Below are positions 53,601-61,813 of a DNA stretch of 64,000 bases, one piece after another. Source of the stretch: Advenella mimigardefordensis DPN7. GTDB lineage: Bacteria; Pseudomonadota; Gammaproteobacteria; Burkholderiales; Burkholderiaceae_B. A model generated the notes under the pieces. That model had not been told where the DNA came from. It did no database searches and saw only the letters and a list, made by a program, of their open reading frames with translations. The stretch lies in contig NZ_CP003915.1 of the NCBI RefSeq assembly GCF_000521505.1, forward strand, positions 186,001 through 250,000, in the 5' to 3' direction. The translations under genes and the position numbers were made by a program. Numbering within the stretch: position 1 is the stretch's first letter; every line of letters begins with the position of its first letter.

Positions 53601-54092
53601 GCCAGTGGCTTCGGGGGGCAACAGCGCCCCGCAGATAAGACGAGATGGCGGCCCCAATGGAAGGTTACCCGTGCCCGGGAATATCATTGTGCCGCCTGTC
53701 AGGGTTTTATTTAATGTGCCACTCGCTGACTTACACACTGTTCTTCCCGGTTCCGTAAACTGACATCGTTGGGCGGTGCGATCGGAATCGGGGCAAACCA
53801 ATCTGTAGCGCCGAGCAAGCCAGGTTCCGATTGCGCCAGCCGGTAAAAAGACCAGCGCAGAACAAATGCGTCTCGGGTACAACAGATCAGGTCAATCATA
53901 AGGGGCAGTGCTTCTGTCGTGCATGAACAGAAGATTACCATTCGATCACCTTTTGTTCATGATCGATCTGTTTGCCGCTGACCCTCAAGAATATCACAAA
54001 CGTGATTGCGAGCTGTGACGATCTGATGCACAGGTGCTTCGGATCAGCCGCAACTCGCGTCTTTTCCTGCCTGGTATGCGGCAACGATCCCG
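53601..54092. other. Intergenic region with one possible small gene
   Basis: Near its start, GGGGGGC and GCGCCCC form a short hairpin after the lipoprotein gene. The only candidate coding sequence is the 76-residue minus-strand frame listed separately. The remainder shows nothing recognisable. Confidence 0.5.
53711..53941 (-). CDS. Possible 76-residue hypothetical protein
   Basis: A minus-strand frame with a good ribosome site (AAAGGTGAT, six to seven bases before the ATG). The protein is Cys-rich at the start (FCSCTTEALPLMIDLICC) and contains WSFYRLAQSEPGLLGATDWFAPIPIAPP, a reasonable globular composition. I recognise no family. The messenger start is framed by CATGAACA and TGTTCATG, which could fold with ribosome site and ATG in the loop. 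It could be a real orphan gene or chance. Confidence 0.4.
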   Translation of the reverse strand: MVIFCSCTTEALPLMIDLICCTRDAFVLRWSFYRLAQSEPGLLGATDWFAPIPIAPPNDVSLRNREEQCVSQRVAH

Positions 54093-54416
54093 CTAGCTGC
54101 GAGTATCTGTGACCACTTCGCTCAGTTGCAGTATGGGGCTCAGATCGGTGTAGTTTGGAATGTCACCCAGAATCTCGTCGGCATGCGGACCGAATCCGGC
54201 CTGAAAGTCTTCGGCGCTATCACAAAAAATATGGCACATGCCGATATAAGTGGGCGGCGTATCGGGCGTGCCACCGGCGATTCCCCGGTCGATGGTGTAG
54301 TAGCGGCAAAAATCGCCCATGCGTTCCTTCAGCAGCGGTAAATGCTTGTCACGGTAGTAGTCGTGGTCAAAGCGCGCGCCTGGGGTATTGGGGTACATCA
54401 CACTAACTTTAATCAT
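54093..54416 (-). CDS. EthD-family protein
   Basis: 107 residues with AAGGAG before the ATG. The fold is the dimeric ferredoxin-like alpha/beta barrel of EthD proteins: IKVSVMYPNTPGARFDHDYYRDKHLPLLKERMG at the N-terminus and YIGMCHIFCDSAEDFQAGFGPHADEILGDIPNYTD near the C-terminus. Such proteins assist degradation of ethers, aromatics and polyketide-like compounds, often with unknown chemistry. It is monocistronic; its neighbours give no hint about substrate. Confidence 0.85.
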   Translation of the reverse strand: MIKVSVMYPNTPGARFDHDYYRDKHLPLLKERMGDFCRYYTIDRGIAGGTPDTPPTYIGMCHIFCDSAEDFQAGFGPHADEILGDIPNYTDLSPILQLSEVVTDTRS

Positions 54417-54551
54417 TACAGCGTCTCCTTTGTCGATGAAATAATTAATTTTTTGTGTATCTTAACGCATTATGTCTCATGTGCAGGTCGTTGTTACGTC
54501 CAGCCTGCTTTGTTCTTTGCGGCCCATTCTGATAACAGGCCTTCTCTTGTG

Positions 54552-54791
54552 TTAATGCAGGCCAACAAACTGTTCGGCTGCCTGTTGAGTGAGTTTGTGC
54601 AACAGCCTTTCAGCCTGCTGTTCGGTGGCACCCTCGTGTCGCAGGTTCCGGATGAATACCGATAGCGAGGCATCAACCAGCTTGAGGCGTTCATAGGGGT
54701 CGGGAGCAAACTCCAGTCCCGACAGATGCTGAATATTGCCGTTATCAAGACGCCGCCATCCGTTGGCTGCAAATTTGGGCAGAGTACTCAT
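54552..54791 (-). CDS. Hypothetical 79-residue protein
   Basis: A cytosolic protein with an AAGGAAG ribosome site. The N-terminus STLPKFAANGWRRLDNGNIQHLSGLEFAPDP looks ordered. The C-terminal part (LVDASLSVFIRNLRHEGATEQQAERLLHKLTQQAAEQF) is helical. I do not recognise the family. Composition and codon use look coding, so it is probably real. Confidence 0.6.
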   Translation of the reverse strand: MSTLPKFAANGWRRLDNGNIQHLSGLEFAPDPYERLKLVDASLSVFIRNLRHEGATEQQAERLLHKLTQQAAEQFVGLH

Positions 54792-55029
54792 GAGCGGCTT
54801 CCTTGTTATGTGTGAGGCGACCTCGGTGAGGGCGCATAACGTGTTTCGCTCATTGTACCCAGTTAATGCGTCTTGATCGGTGACAGTGTGCCTATCTGTA
54901 ACGCAAATTTTCCTGCAAATGCTGCGCGTCTGGTGCCGTTATGGCTCCTCTGCTCATGCACTCATGCGCAGTGACCTGAGGCCGGTGCCCATCGTGTGCT
55001 CACGGCAGACAGGCACCGTTTTGGCATTA

Positions 55030-56250
55030 TCACTGGCGTGTCGGGGATCGCGTTTCCGTATCCGGCAACAACGCAGCCACAATCCCCAGCAACGGCAGGT
55101 AGGCACACACGCTGTACACATAAGAGATGCTTGTGGCGTCTGCCAGATTCCCCAGTGCCGCAGCGCCAACGCCGCCCATGCCAAACGCAAAGCCGAAGAA
55201 CAGGCCGGCAATCATGCCGGTTTTGCCGGGCACCAGTTCCTGGGCGTAGACCACAATGGCGGAAAACGCCGATGCCAGAATCAGGCCGATAATGACGACC
55301 AGGATACCGGTCCAGAACAGATTCGCGTGTGGCAGCAACAGGGTGAAGGGCGCAACACCCAGAATGGATGCCCAGATGACACGCTTGCGACCAATTCGAT
55401 CCCCAATCGGACCACCGGCGATGGTGCCAACTGCCACTGCGGCAAGGAAAACGAACAGATACAGTTGTGAGGTGCGTACCGACAGGTCAAATTTTTCCAT
55501 CAAATAAAACGTCAGATAGCTGCTCATGGACGCCATATAGAAATACTTGGAGAAAACCAGCACGCCCAGTACAACCAGGGCCATAATGATTTTGTTGCGT
55601 GGCAGTTCGATTGCATTGGCCGCGCGCTTGGTGCGCAGGGCAAGCAGACCCCTGTTGCGTTCATACCAGCGGCCGATCTGCAGCAGCACGATCATGGCCA
55701 GCAGGGCCGCCAGTGAAAACCAGGCAACGCTACCCTGACCATGTGGCAGGATAATCAGCGCGGCACACAGCGGGCCCAGCGCGGAGCCGACATTGCCGCC
55801 CACCTGGAACAGCGATTGCGCCAGACCATGCTGCCCGCCGGAAGCCATGCGGGCAATGCGTGATGATTCCGGATGAAATACCGACGAACCGGTGCCCACG
55901 AGAACTGCCGCCAGCAGCAGAAACGGAAAGGAGGGCGCCACCGACAGCAGGAGCAGGCCAAGCAGGGTTGAACCCATGCCGATAGTCAGCGAATACGGCT
56001 GAGGGTGCTTGTCTGTGTAATGACCGATAAGCGGCTGCAGCAGCGAGGCCGTGATTTGATAGACGAGCGTGATCAGACCAATTTGTGCAAAGCTCAGGCT
56101 GAAGTCGTCCTTGAGCATCGGGTAAATGGCCAGCAGAATGGACTGGATCATGTCATTCATCATATGGGCGAGACTGATCGCGCCCAGCACCTTGAAGGCG
56201 GTGCTGTTTTCGGGCTGGGTGGGGCGGATGACGGTGGAGTTTATCGACAT
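55030..56250 (-). CDS. fsr: MFS efflux transporter, fosmidomycin-resistance type
   Basis: 406 residues from the second in-frame ATG (410 from the first, four codons earlier); neither has a clear ribosome site. Twelve membrane helices. The characteristic Fsr opening AISLAHMMNDMIQSILLAIYPMLKDDFSLSFAQIGLITLVYQ is followed by QPLIGHYTDKHPQPY and GTGSSVFHPESSRIARMASGGQHGLAQSLFQVGGN. E. coli Fsr exports fosmidomycin and related compounds. It is divergent from an AraC-type regulator separated by about 90 bases, which probably controls it. Confidence 0.88.
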   Translation of the reverse strand: MSINSTVIRPTQPENSTAFKVLGAISLAHMMNDMIQSILLAIYPMLKDDFSLSFAQIGLITLVYQITASLLQPLIGHYTDKHPQPYSLTIGMGSTLLGLLLLSVAPSFPFLLLAAVLVGTGSSVFHPESSRIARMASGGQHGLAQSLFQVGGNVGSALGPLCAALIILPHGQGSVAWFSLAALLAMIVLLQIGRWYERNRGLLALRTKRAANAIELPRNKIIMALVVLGVLVFSKYFYMASMSSYLTFYLMEKFDLSVRTSQLYLFVFLAAVAVGTIAGGPIGDRIGRKRVIWASILGVAPFTLLLPHANLFWTGILVVIIGLILASAFSAIVVYAQELVPGKTGMIAGLFFGFAFGMGGVGAAALGNLADATSISYVYSVCAYLPLLGIVAALLPDTETRSPTRQ

Positions 56251-56340
56251 TGCATTCAACATATATGACGTTTGCGATCAATAAGTGTAGCTGTGCTAGA
56301 ATTCCTGCAAGTGCCAATTTTCGTCGAGAAAGTGACAGTG

Positions 56341-57129
56341 ATGCAGCCGCAACCCCGAAGCATCAATGCAGAAGACTATCAGAACATTGCGCCTGCTGTG
56401 GCCGCCATGTCCAAGGAATATGTGGCCGGTACCGGATCGGCAACGCATTCGCATCGGCGCGGGCAACTGCTTTTTGCTTCGCATGGCGTGATTCGTGTCA
56501 GTACCGACAAGGGTTATTGGCTGTTGCCGCCTTTGCGCGCGCTATGGGTGCCACCCAATGTGCCGCACAGTACGATGGCCGTTTCTCATGTGGACATGCG
56601 CACGCTGTATATTGATGAAGAGGCAGCTCGCTCGTTGTGGGACGTCTGTCAGGTGATCGAAGTGAGTAATCTGTTGCGCGAGCTGATCCTGAGCCTGACC
56701 ACCGAGCCTGTCGTATATAAGCAAAATGAACGGGGCGGGCGGATTGCTGCACTGATTCTTTCGGAACTGCCGTCGGCCGAAACCGTGGCCACCCGGATTC
56801 CCTGGCCCAGGGATCGACGGCTGATCTCAATCTGTACTGCCCTCATGGGTCAGCCCGGGCTGAACCGACCGCTGGGGGCGTGGGCTGCGGCAGTAGGGGC
56901 CAGCGAACGCACGCTGATCCGTTTGTTTCAGTCAGAACTGGGTATGAACTATCGGCAGTGGCTGCAGCAGGTCAGGCTGGCCGATGCGGTATGCCGGTTA
57001 TCGATGGGCCAGTCCATAGGCACGATTTCACGGGAGCTGGGCTATCGCAGCCCCAGTGCGTTCAGTGCGATGTTTCGACGTGCGCTGGGTATGCCGCCTA
57101 ATCTATATCTGCAGCCGGCAAAGCAGTGA
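56341..57129 (+). CDS. AraC-family regulator (cupin-type N-terminus)
   Basis: 262 residues from MQPQPRSINA; an earlier in-frame start adds 23 residues without a better ribosome site. The N-terminal cupin-like sensor has SATHSHRRGQLLFASHGVIRVSTDKGYWLLPPLRALWVPPNVPHS. The C-terminal DNA-binding part has PLGAWAAAVGASERTLIRLFQSELGMNYRQW and SIGTISRELGYRSPSAFSAMF. This architecture is common in regulators divergent from MFS efflux genes, here the fsr-like gene. The two starts are about 90 bases apart. Confidence 0.88.
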   Translation: MQPQPRSINAEDYQNIAPAVAAMSKEYVAGTGSATHSHRRGQLLFASHGVIRVSTDKGYWLLPPLRALWVPPNVPHSTMAVSHVDMRTLYIDEEAARSLWDVCQVIEVSNLLRELILSLTTEPVVYKQNERGGRIAALILSELPSAETVATRIPWPRDRRLISICTALMGQPGLNRPLGAWAAAVGASERTLIRLFQSELGMNYRQWLQQVRLADAVCRLSMGQSIGTISRELGYRSPSAFSAMFRRALGMPPNLYLQPAKQ

Positions 57130-57152
57130 CATGCGCCGGAGAGGCCCGAGAC

Positions 57153-57797
57153 TCAGGATGATGTGGGCTTGCAGCGGGCTTCCAGGTCATCCAGCGACTG
57201 CTCACGCATGGTTTGCGGAAAGCTCGCCGTCATGGTTTCCAGTGCGCTGAAAATCCGTGCCCAGCCTTCATCTGTACGAATGGGTATGCCCAGAAACTGG
57301 CTCTCGGTCTTGGCGCGCAGCATTAAATAAAGCACGCCGGCAAGCATGATGCTTACCGTTGCGGGCATATCGATTTCCGGGGCCAGGCCATCGACCCGGT
57401 CAATGAAGGCCCGGGCTGCCTTCTCGCGTCGCTGGGCCAGCTTCGCCGTAACCTCGTTGAGCTCTACCAGTTCCCAGCGGCGGACCTCACGCAGTGTTTC
57501 GTTGCCGGCGAGCGCATCCACCTGAGCGCGCAGCATTGACAGGACCAGTTGCTGGGGCGTTTGCTGGCTGGATTCGTCGTTGCCCAGCATTCCGCGATGG
57601 CTGGTCCAGAAATCCTGCTCCTGCATCCAGGCCAGCAGCAGCCCGTCCAGCCCGTTGAAGTATCGATAAATCAGTTCCTTGCTCACGCCTGCGCGACGGG
57701 CAATGGCGTTGACGCCAATCCCACCCATTCCGGTTTCGCGAATTTGGGCTTCCAGGGCCTGAAGGATCTGTTGTTCTGTTTGCTGGCGACGGGACAT
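57153..57797 (-). CDS. TetR-family regulator
   Basis: 214 residues. The helix-turn-helix at about residues 25-50 reads IGVNAIARRAGVSKELIYRYFNGLDGL. The C-terminal domain is helical with a hydrophobic segment (PATVSIMLAGVLYLMLRAK). It is divergent from the HglS-type gene. The shared region holds a GTGAC-N6-GTCAC palindrome just after a -10-like TATACT, a suitable site for this protein. Only 23 bases separate its stop from the AraC gene, which is convergent. Confidence 0.85.
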   Translation of the reverse strand: MSRRQQTEQQILQALEAQIRETGMGGIGVNAIARRAGVSKELIYRYFNGLDGLLLAWMQEQDFWTSHRGMLGNDESSQQTPQQLVLSMLRAQVDALAGNETLREVRRWELVELNEVTAKLAQRREKAARAFIDRVDGLAPEIDMPATVSIMLAGVLYLMLRAKTESQFLGIPIRTDEGWARIFSALETMTASFPQTMREQSLDDLEARCKPTSS

Positions 57798-57898
57798 AGA
57801 AATTCTGAGTGTATGAAAACTGCATCAGTGTTGCGGATAACCCATTCTACAAGAGAAAAACAGTACCGGCTTAGGGTTTGATTCGGCTATACTAAAAA

Positions 57899-57914
57899 GT
57901 GACTAATCGGTCAC
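57899..57914. promoter_or_regulatory. TetR-type operator between the TetR and hglS genes
   Basis: GTGACTAATCGGTCAC has perfect GTGAC/GTCAC ends and contains GACTAATCGGTC, a common TetR-family operator type. It begins six bases after a TATACT -10-like box (57888-57893), in the region between divergent genes. Confidence 0.6.
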
Positions 57915-58036
57915 ATCCACCGTTCACCGCTCGATGACTGCGTAGACCGGGTCGCCACACCCGTTTCATTCGCAGGCAGCGCCGTGATTGATCGGTTTTT
58001 TCCATTTGCCAACTGAATAAAAAAGAGTATCCCGTT

Positions 58037-59413
58037 ATGGAACATCATCATTTCGTCCCTACCGACGAAATTCGCACCCGGTTTTCAACCGCCATGTCCA
58101 ATATGTATGGACAGGAAGTGCCGCTGTATCGCAATCTGCTGGAACTGGTTGCCGACGTGAACGCGCAAACGCTGCAGGAACATCCGCAATTGCAAGCGCA
58201 ATTGAAGGACTCCGGCGAGATCCAGCGCCTGAACCTGGAACGTCACGGTGCTATCCGCCTGGGAACGGCTGCTGAGTTGTCCGGCATTCGACGTGTATTT
58301 GCGGTGATGGGGCTGCAGCCGGTGGGCTATTATGATTTATCGGTGGCCGGGGTGCCGGTCCACGCCACGGCGTTTCGGCCGGTGAGCGATGCATCGCTGG
58401 CCGCCAACCCCTTTCGGGTGTTCACTTCCCTGCTGCGGCTGGAATTGATCGATGACGAGGCGCTGCGTGCTAAGGCGGCTGCCATTCTGGAGAAACGGTC
58501 GATTTTCAGCGCACGGGTGCTGGAACTGGTAGAAAAATTCGAAACCGAGGGTGGTCTGAGCAGCGCGCATGCCGATGAGTTCGTGGCACAGGCGACCGAC
58601 ATCTTCCGCTGGCACAGCGAGGCAACCGTCAGTATTGACACCTACAATGCGTTGCTCGCCGCCCATCGCCTGATTGCAGATGTAGTTTGTTTTAAAGGCC
58701 CGCATATCAACCATTTGACGCCACGTACGCTGGATATTGACGCGGCACAAAAGGAAATGCTCAATCGCACTATTCCTGCCAAGGAATCCATCGAGGGGCC
58801 GCCAACCCGGCGCCATCCGATCCTGCTGCGCCAGACCAGTTTCAAGGCACTGGAGGAGAGTGTAACGTTTGACTCCGGCTCCGAAAAAGTGGTGGGCGCG
58901 CATACCGCGCGTTTTGGTGAGATTGAACAACGCGGCCTGGCGCTCACCCCTAAGGGGCGCGCCCTGTATGACCAGTTGCTGTTGCGTGCCCGCGAAGCGC
59001 GCGCATCGGCCGGCGCCACTTATGCAGAACGCCTGGAGCAGGTATTCACCGAATTTCCGGATGATCTGGGTACCATTCGTAAAAGGGGTCTGGGTTATTT
59101 CCGCTACAGCCTGACGCAGCAGGGACGCGACGCGACTGCACGGCAGATCGCTGGAACAGACGATATTGACGCCTTGATTGATGCCGGACTGGTGCATGCA
59201 GAGCCGATTATTTACGAAGACTTTCTGCCTGTGAGTGCTGCAGGTATTTTCCAGTCGAATCTGGGCGATGACGATCAGAAAAGCTATCAGGTGAGTGCCG
59301 CCAAGGCCGCATTTGAAGAGGCGCTGGGTGCCAAGGTCAATGACGAGTTCGCGTTGTACGAGGCGGCACAGCAGCGCTCCCTTGAGCAACTGACTTTGCA
59401 ACTGAAACAATAA
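58037..59413 (+). CDS. hglS: 2-oxoadipate dioxygenase/decarboxylase family (DUF1338, HglS-like)
   Basis: 458 residues, matching the usual length of DUF1338/YdcJ proteins. The Fe(II) ligands recalled for Pseudomonas HglS correspond here to His70 (LERHGAIRLGT), His226 (GPHINHLTPR) and probably Glu295 (ARFGEIEQRG). The DIDAAQKEM and RQTSFKALEE stretches are conserved. HglS turns 2-oxoadipate into D-2-hydroxyglutarate in lysine breakdown, using oxygen and without an external 2-oxo acid. It is divergent from a TetR gene with an operator between them; no other lysine-pathway genes adjoin, so the precise substrate is inference. Confidence 0.85.
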   Translation: MEHHHFVPTDEIRTRFSTAMSNMYGQEVPLYRNLLELVADVNAQTLQEHPQLQAQLKDSGEIQRLNLERHGAIRLGTAAELSGIRRVFAVMGLQPVGYYDLSVAGVPVHATAFRPVSDASLAANPFRVFTSLLRLELIDDEALRAKAAAILEKRSIFSARVLELVEKFETEGGLSSAHADEFVAQATDIFRWHSEATVSIDTYNALLAAHRLIADVVCFKGPHINHLTPRTLDIDAAQKEMLNRTIPAKESIEGPPTRRHPILLRQTSFKALEESVTFDSGSEKVVGAHTARFGEIEQRGLALTPKGRALYDQLLLRAREARASAGATYAERLEQVFTEFPDDLGTIRKRGLGYFRYSLTQQGRDATARQIAGTDDIDALIDAGLVHAEPIIYEDFLPVSAAGIFQSNLGDDDQKSYQVSAAKAAFEEALGAKVNDEFALYEAAQQRSLEQLTLQLKQ

Positions 59414-59418
59414 GACGG

Positions 59419-59450
59419 GACGTGCCGGTCACGCGATCGTGGCCGGCGTC
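59419..59450 (+). terminator. Hairpin after the hglS-like gene
   Basis: GACGTGCCGGTCACG pairs with CGTGGCCGGCGTC, apart from two single-base bulges, around a four-base loop, within six bases of the stop. It is followed by a mildly T-rich stretch. Confidence 0.6.
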
Positions 59451-59489
59451 TGCCCTTGCTATAGACGTGAAGAAGCATGAAAAGTAATA

Positions 59490-59508
59490 AATAAGAATAC
59501 ATCTTATT
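59490..59508. promoter_or_regulatory. Fur-like dyad before the second siderophore operon
   Basis: AATAAGAATACATCTTATT has perfect 7-base arms and a partial match (11 of 19) to the Fur consensus. It lies about 300 bases before the binding-protein gene. The rest of the 398-base gap holds the 15-base direct repeats and no gene. Confidence 0.4.
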
Positions 59509-59653
59509 AGCAGTTGTGATACAATTTTCTGTTGTCAAATCCATCAATTTGTTACCGTCTAAAGTCGTGATGCTCCGGCCCAGGTGATGCGCGTGCATTG
59601 CTGCTGCGCTTGTGGCGCGAACGTATTTCGTGCGCGTATTGCATGTGTATTAC

Positions 59654-59687
59654 CTAGTGTGTACTACCTAGTCTAGTGTGTACTACC
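59654..59687. repeat. Direct repeats upstream of the second siderophore operon
   Basis: CTAGTGTGTACTACC occurs at 59654-59668 and 59673-59687, start to start 19 bases. The repeats are 125-160 bases upstream of the binding-protein gene. Confidence 0.85.
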
Positions 59688-59811
59688 CGCCAGGGATGCG
59701 CACCTGTGAAGGAGCGATCAAGGGAACAGCGATGTATCTGCGGCCGATCCATGTCGTTGTACGGTCGGGCGGCGGTCTTTACAGTTTGAATCAGAAGCGG
59801 AGTCATTTTTC

Positions 59812-60747
59812 ATGCAATTTCGGAAGTCTCAAGTTGGTCGCAGGTTGCTGGCAGGCATCCTGACGGTGGCCGCCAGCATCGCGCTGCCCCTGCCTGCCGT
59901 TGCCCTGACCGTTGATCATGCCAGCGGGCAAACCACCATCAACGCCGAACCAAAGAAAACAGTTGTTTTTGATCTGGCCTCGCTGGATACCATGCATGCG
60001 CTGGGCGTAGAGGCAACTGCGGTGCCCGAAACCAAATACGTCAATCAACTGGCTGCCTACGCGCAAAAATCCGTCCCGAAAGTGGGTTCACTGTTTGAAC
60101 CCAATTACGAAGCGATCAACGCGCTCTCGCCCGACCTGATCATCGTGGGCGGCCGTTCGGCGCCCAAGTATACCGATCTGAGCAAGCTGGCGCCGACGAT
60201 CGATATGACGGTCAATCCTAAAGATCTGTTGGGTAGCGTCAGGCGCAATGCGCTTATCCTGGCCGAGATTTTCAATAAACAGGACAAAGCCAAAGAACAA
60301 CTGGCCCGTTTGGATCAATCCATTGCAGTGCTGAAGCAAAAGGCTGCGAAGGCTGGCCCTGGGTTGATCATTCTTACTACCGGCGGCAAGATCAGTGCGT
60401 ATGGTCCGGGTTCCCGCTTCGGCATTATTCATGATTCTTTCGGCATTCCCGCCGCGGCGCCCGATCTGTCTACCTCCAATCACGGACAGGCAGTGTCATT
60501 TGAATTCATCTATAAAACCGATCCACAGTGGCTCCTCGTCATTGACCGCGACGGCGCTATTGGGCGCGAGGGCGTCGCCGCCGACAAATTGCTGGATAAC
60601 GAACTCATCCATAAAACAGCCGCATGGAAAAAGCAGCAGGTTGTCTATCTGAATGCGATGGATTGGTATTTGCTTGGTAGTGCCGGCCTGACCTCCATGC
60701 AGCAGAACGTAGATCAGTTGTCCAAAGCGCTGGACGGCAAGCAGTAA
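59812..60747 (+). CDS. Siderophore-binding periplasmic protein (FatB/CeuE/YclQ-like)
   Basis: 311 residues with GGAG before the ATG. A signal peptide ends near LPAVALTV. The family pattern is VDHASGQTTINAEPKKTVVFDLASLDTMHALGVEA, then INALSPDLIIVGGRSAPKYTDL and KTDPQWLLVIDRDGAIG. There is no lipobox, so the protein is free in the periplasm. It is followed by two FecCD permeases and an ATPase, the gene order of FatBCDE/YclNOPQ-type transporters for petrobactin, vibriobactin and related siderophores. No TonB receptor is adjacent. Confidence 0.87.
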   Translation: MQFRKSQVGRRLLAGILTVAASIALPLPAVALTVDHASGQTTINAEPKKTVVFDLASLDTMHALGVEATAVPETKYVNQLAAYAQKSVPKVGSLFEPNYEAINALSPDLIIVGGRSAPKYTDLSKLAPTIDMTVNPKDLLGSVRRNALILAEIFNKQDKAKEQLARLDQSIAVLKQKAAKAGPGLIILTTGGKISAYGPGSRFGIIHDSFGIPAAAPDLSTSNHGQAVSFEFIYKTDPQWLLVIDRDGAIGREGVAADKLLDNELIHKTAAWKKQQVVYLNAMDWYLLGSAGLTSMQQNVDQLSKALDGKQ

Positions 60748-60811
60748 TCATGAGGCGCTCCCAGGTCCGGTGTCAGGCGTCTTTGACGACTGACGCCTTA
60801 GCAGGTCTTTC

Positions 60812-61813
60812 ATGAGTGGTTGTTCCGCAGGGCACAGAAGCAATACGCAGCCGCGGCCGATAATGGTCTGCGTGCTGCTATTGCTTTTGTGCTTTCTGTT
60901 TCTGGTCAGTCTGTTTCTGGGCGCAGGCGATATGTCGCTGGCCGGGTTATTGCACATGGATAGCGAAGCCTGGCAATTGCTGTTGATCAGCCGGCTGCCG
61001 CGTGCCCTCGCTTTGGTGCTGGCCGGCACTTCCCTGGCGGTTGCAGGGTTAATCATGCAAATGCTGGTGCGCAACCGCTTTGTTGAACCTTCCACGGCCG
61101 GGACGGTGGAATCGGCCACCATGGGTATCCTGGCTGTCACCTTATTGGCGCCGGGCATCCCCGTCCTTGGGAAAATGCTGGTTGCCGCCTTGTTTGCTCT
61201 GGCCGGCACGGCGCTGTTCCTGCTCATTCTGCGGCGGATTCCGCTGCGTTCTGCCTTTCTGGTGCCGGTGGTTGGACTGGTTCTGGGCGGTGTTATTCAG
61301 GCCGTTACGACGTTCTTTGCTTACCAGTACGATTTGCTGCAGGCTCTGCATACGTGGACCATGGGCGATTTCTCAGGGGTACTGCGGGGGCGCTACGAAC
61401 TGTTGTGGGTGGCGTTTGCTCTGTCCTGCGCGGCTTATTTTGCGGCAGACCGGTTCACGGTGCTGGGTATGGGCGAACAATTTACTACCAACCTCGGGCT
61501 TAATCACAAACGTCTTATGCTGATTGGCATGGTCCTGGTGTCTGCCATCAGCGCCGTGGTTGTGGTCACCGCGGGCAGCGTGCCGTTTCTGGGGCTGCTG
61601 GTGCCTAATGTGGTCAGCATTATTTTTGGCGATAATATGCGCCGCTCGCTGCCGTGGGTCGCCTTTCTTGGAGCGCTGTTTGTACTGGCCTGCGATATTG
61701 TCGGCCGCCTGATCATTTATCCGCATGAAATACCTATCGGTACGGTGGTGGGTGTGGTCGGCAGTGTCTTGTTCCTGTATTTGCTTTTGAATAGGCGGTC
61801 TCGTTTTGGCTAA
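60812..61813 (+). CDS. Siderophore ABC permease 1 (FecCD family)
   Basis: 333 residues, nine to ten membrane helices. FecCD signatures are LLISRLPRALALVLAGTSLAVAGLIMQMLVRNRFVEPSTAGT and GSVPFLGLLVPNVVSIIFGDNMRRSLP. It forms a heterodimeric channel with the next gene product, as in FatC/FatD and YclN/YclO. Starts 64 bases after the binding-protein gene; its stop overlaps the following TTG start by eight bases. Confidence 0.88.
   Translation: MSGCSAGHRSNTQPRPIMVCVLLLLLCFLFLVSLFLGAGDMSLAGLLHMDSEAWQLLLISRLPRALALVLAGTSLAVAGLIMQMLVRNRFVEPSTAGTVESATMGILAVTLLAPGIPVLGKMLVAALFALAGTALFLLILRRIPLRSAFLVPVVGLVLGGVIQAVTTFFAYQYDLLQALHTWTMGDFSGVLRGRYELLWVAFALSCAAYFAADRFTVLGMGEQFTTNLGLNHKRLMLIGMVLVSAISAVVVVTAGSVPFLGLLVPNVVSIIFGDNMRRSLPWVAFLGALFVLACDIVGRLIIYPHEIPIGTVVGVVGSVLFLYLLLNRRSRFG

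Noticed and set aside
58337..59410. Minus-strand frame of 357 codons inside the HglS-like gene
   Set aside because: Antisense shadow; the plus strand carries the metal ligands and full family length.
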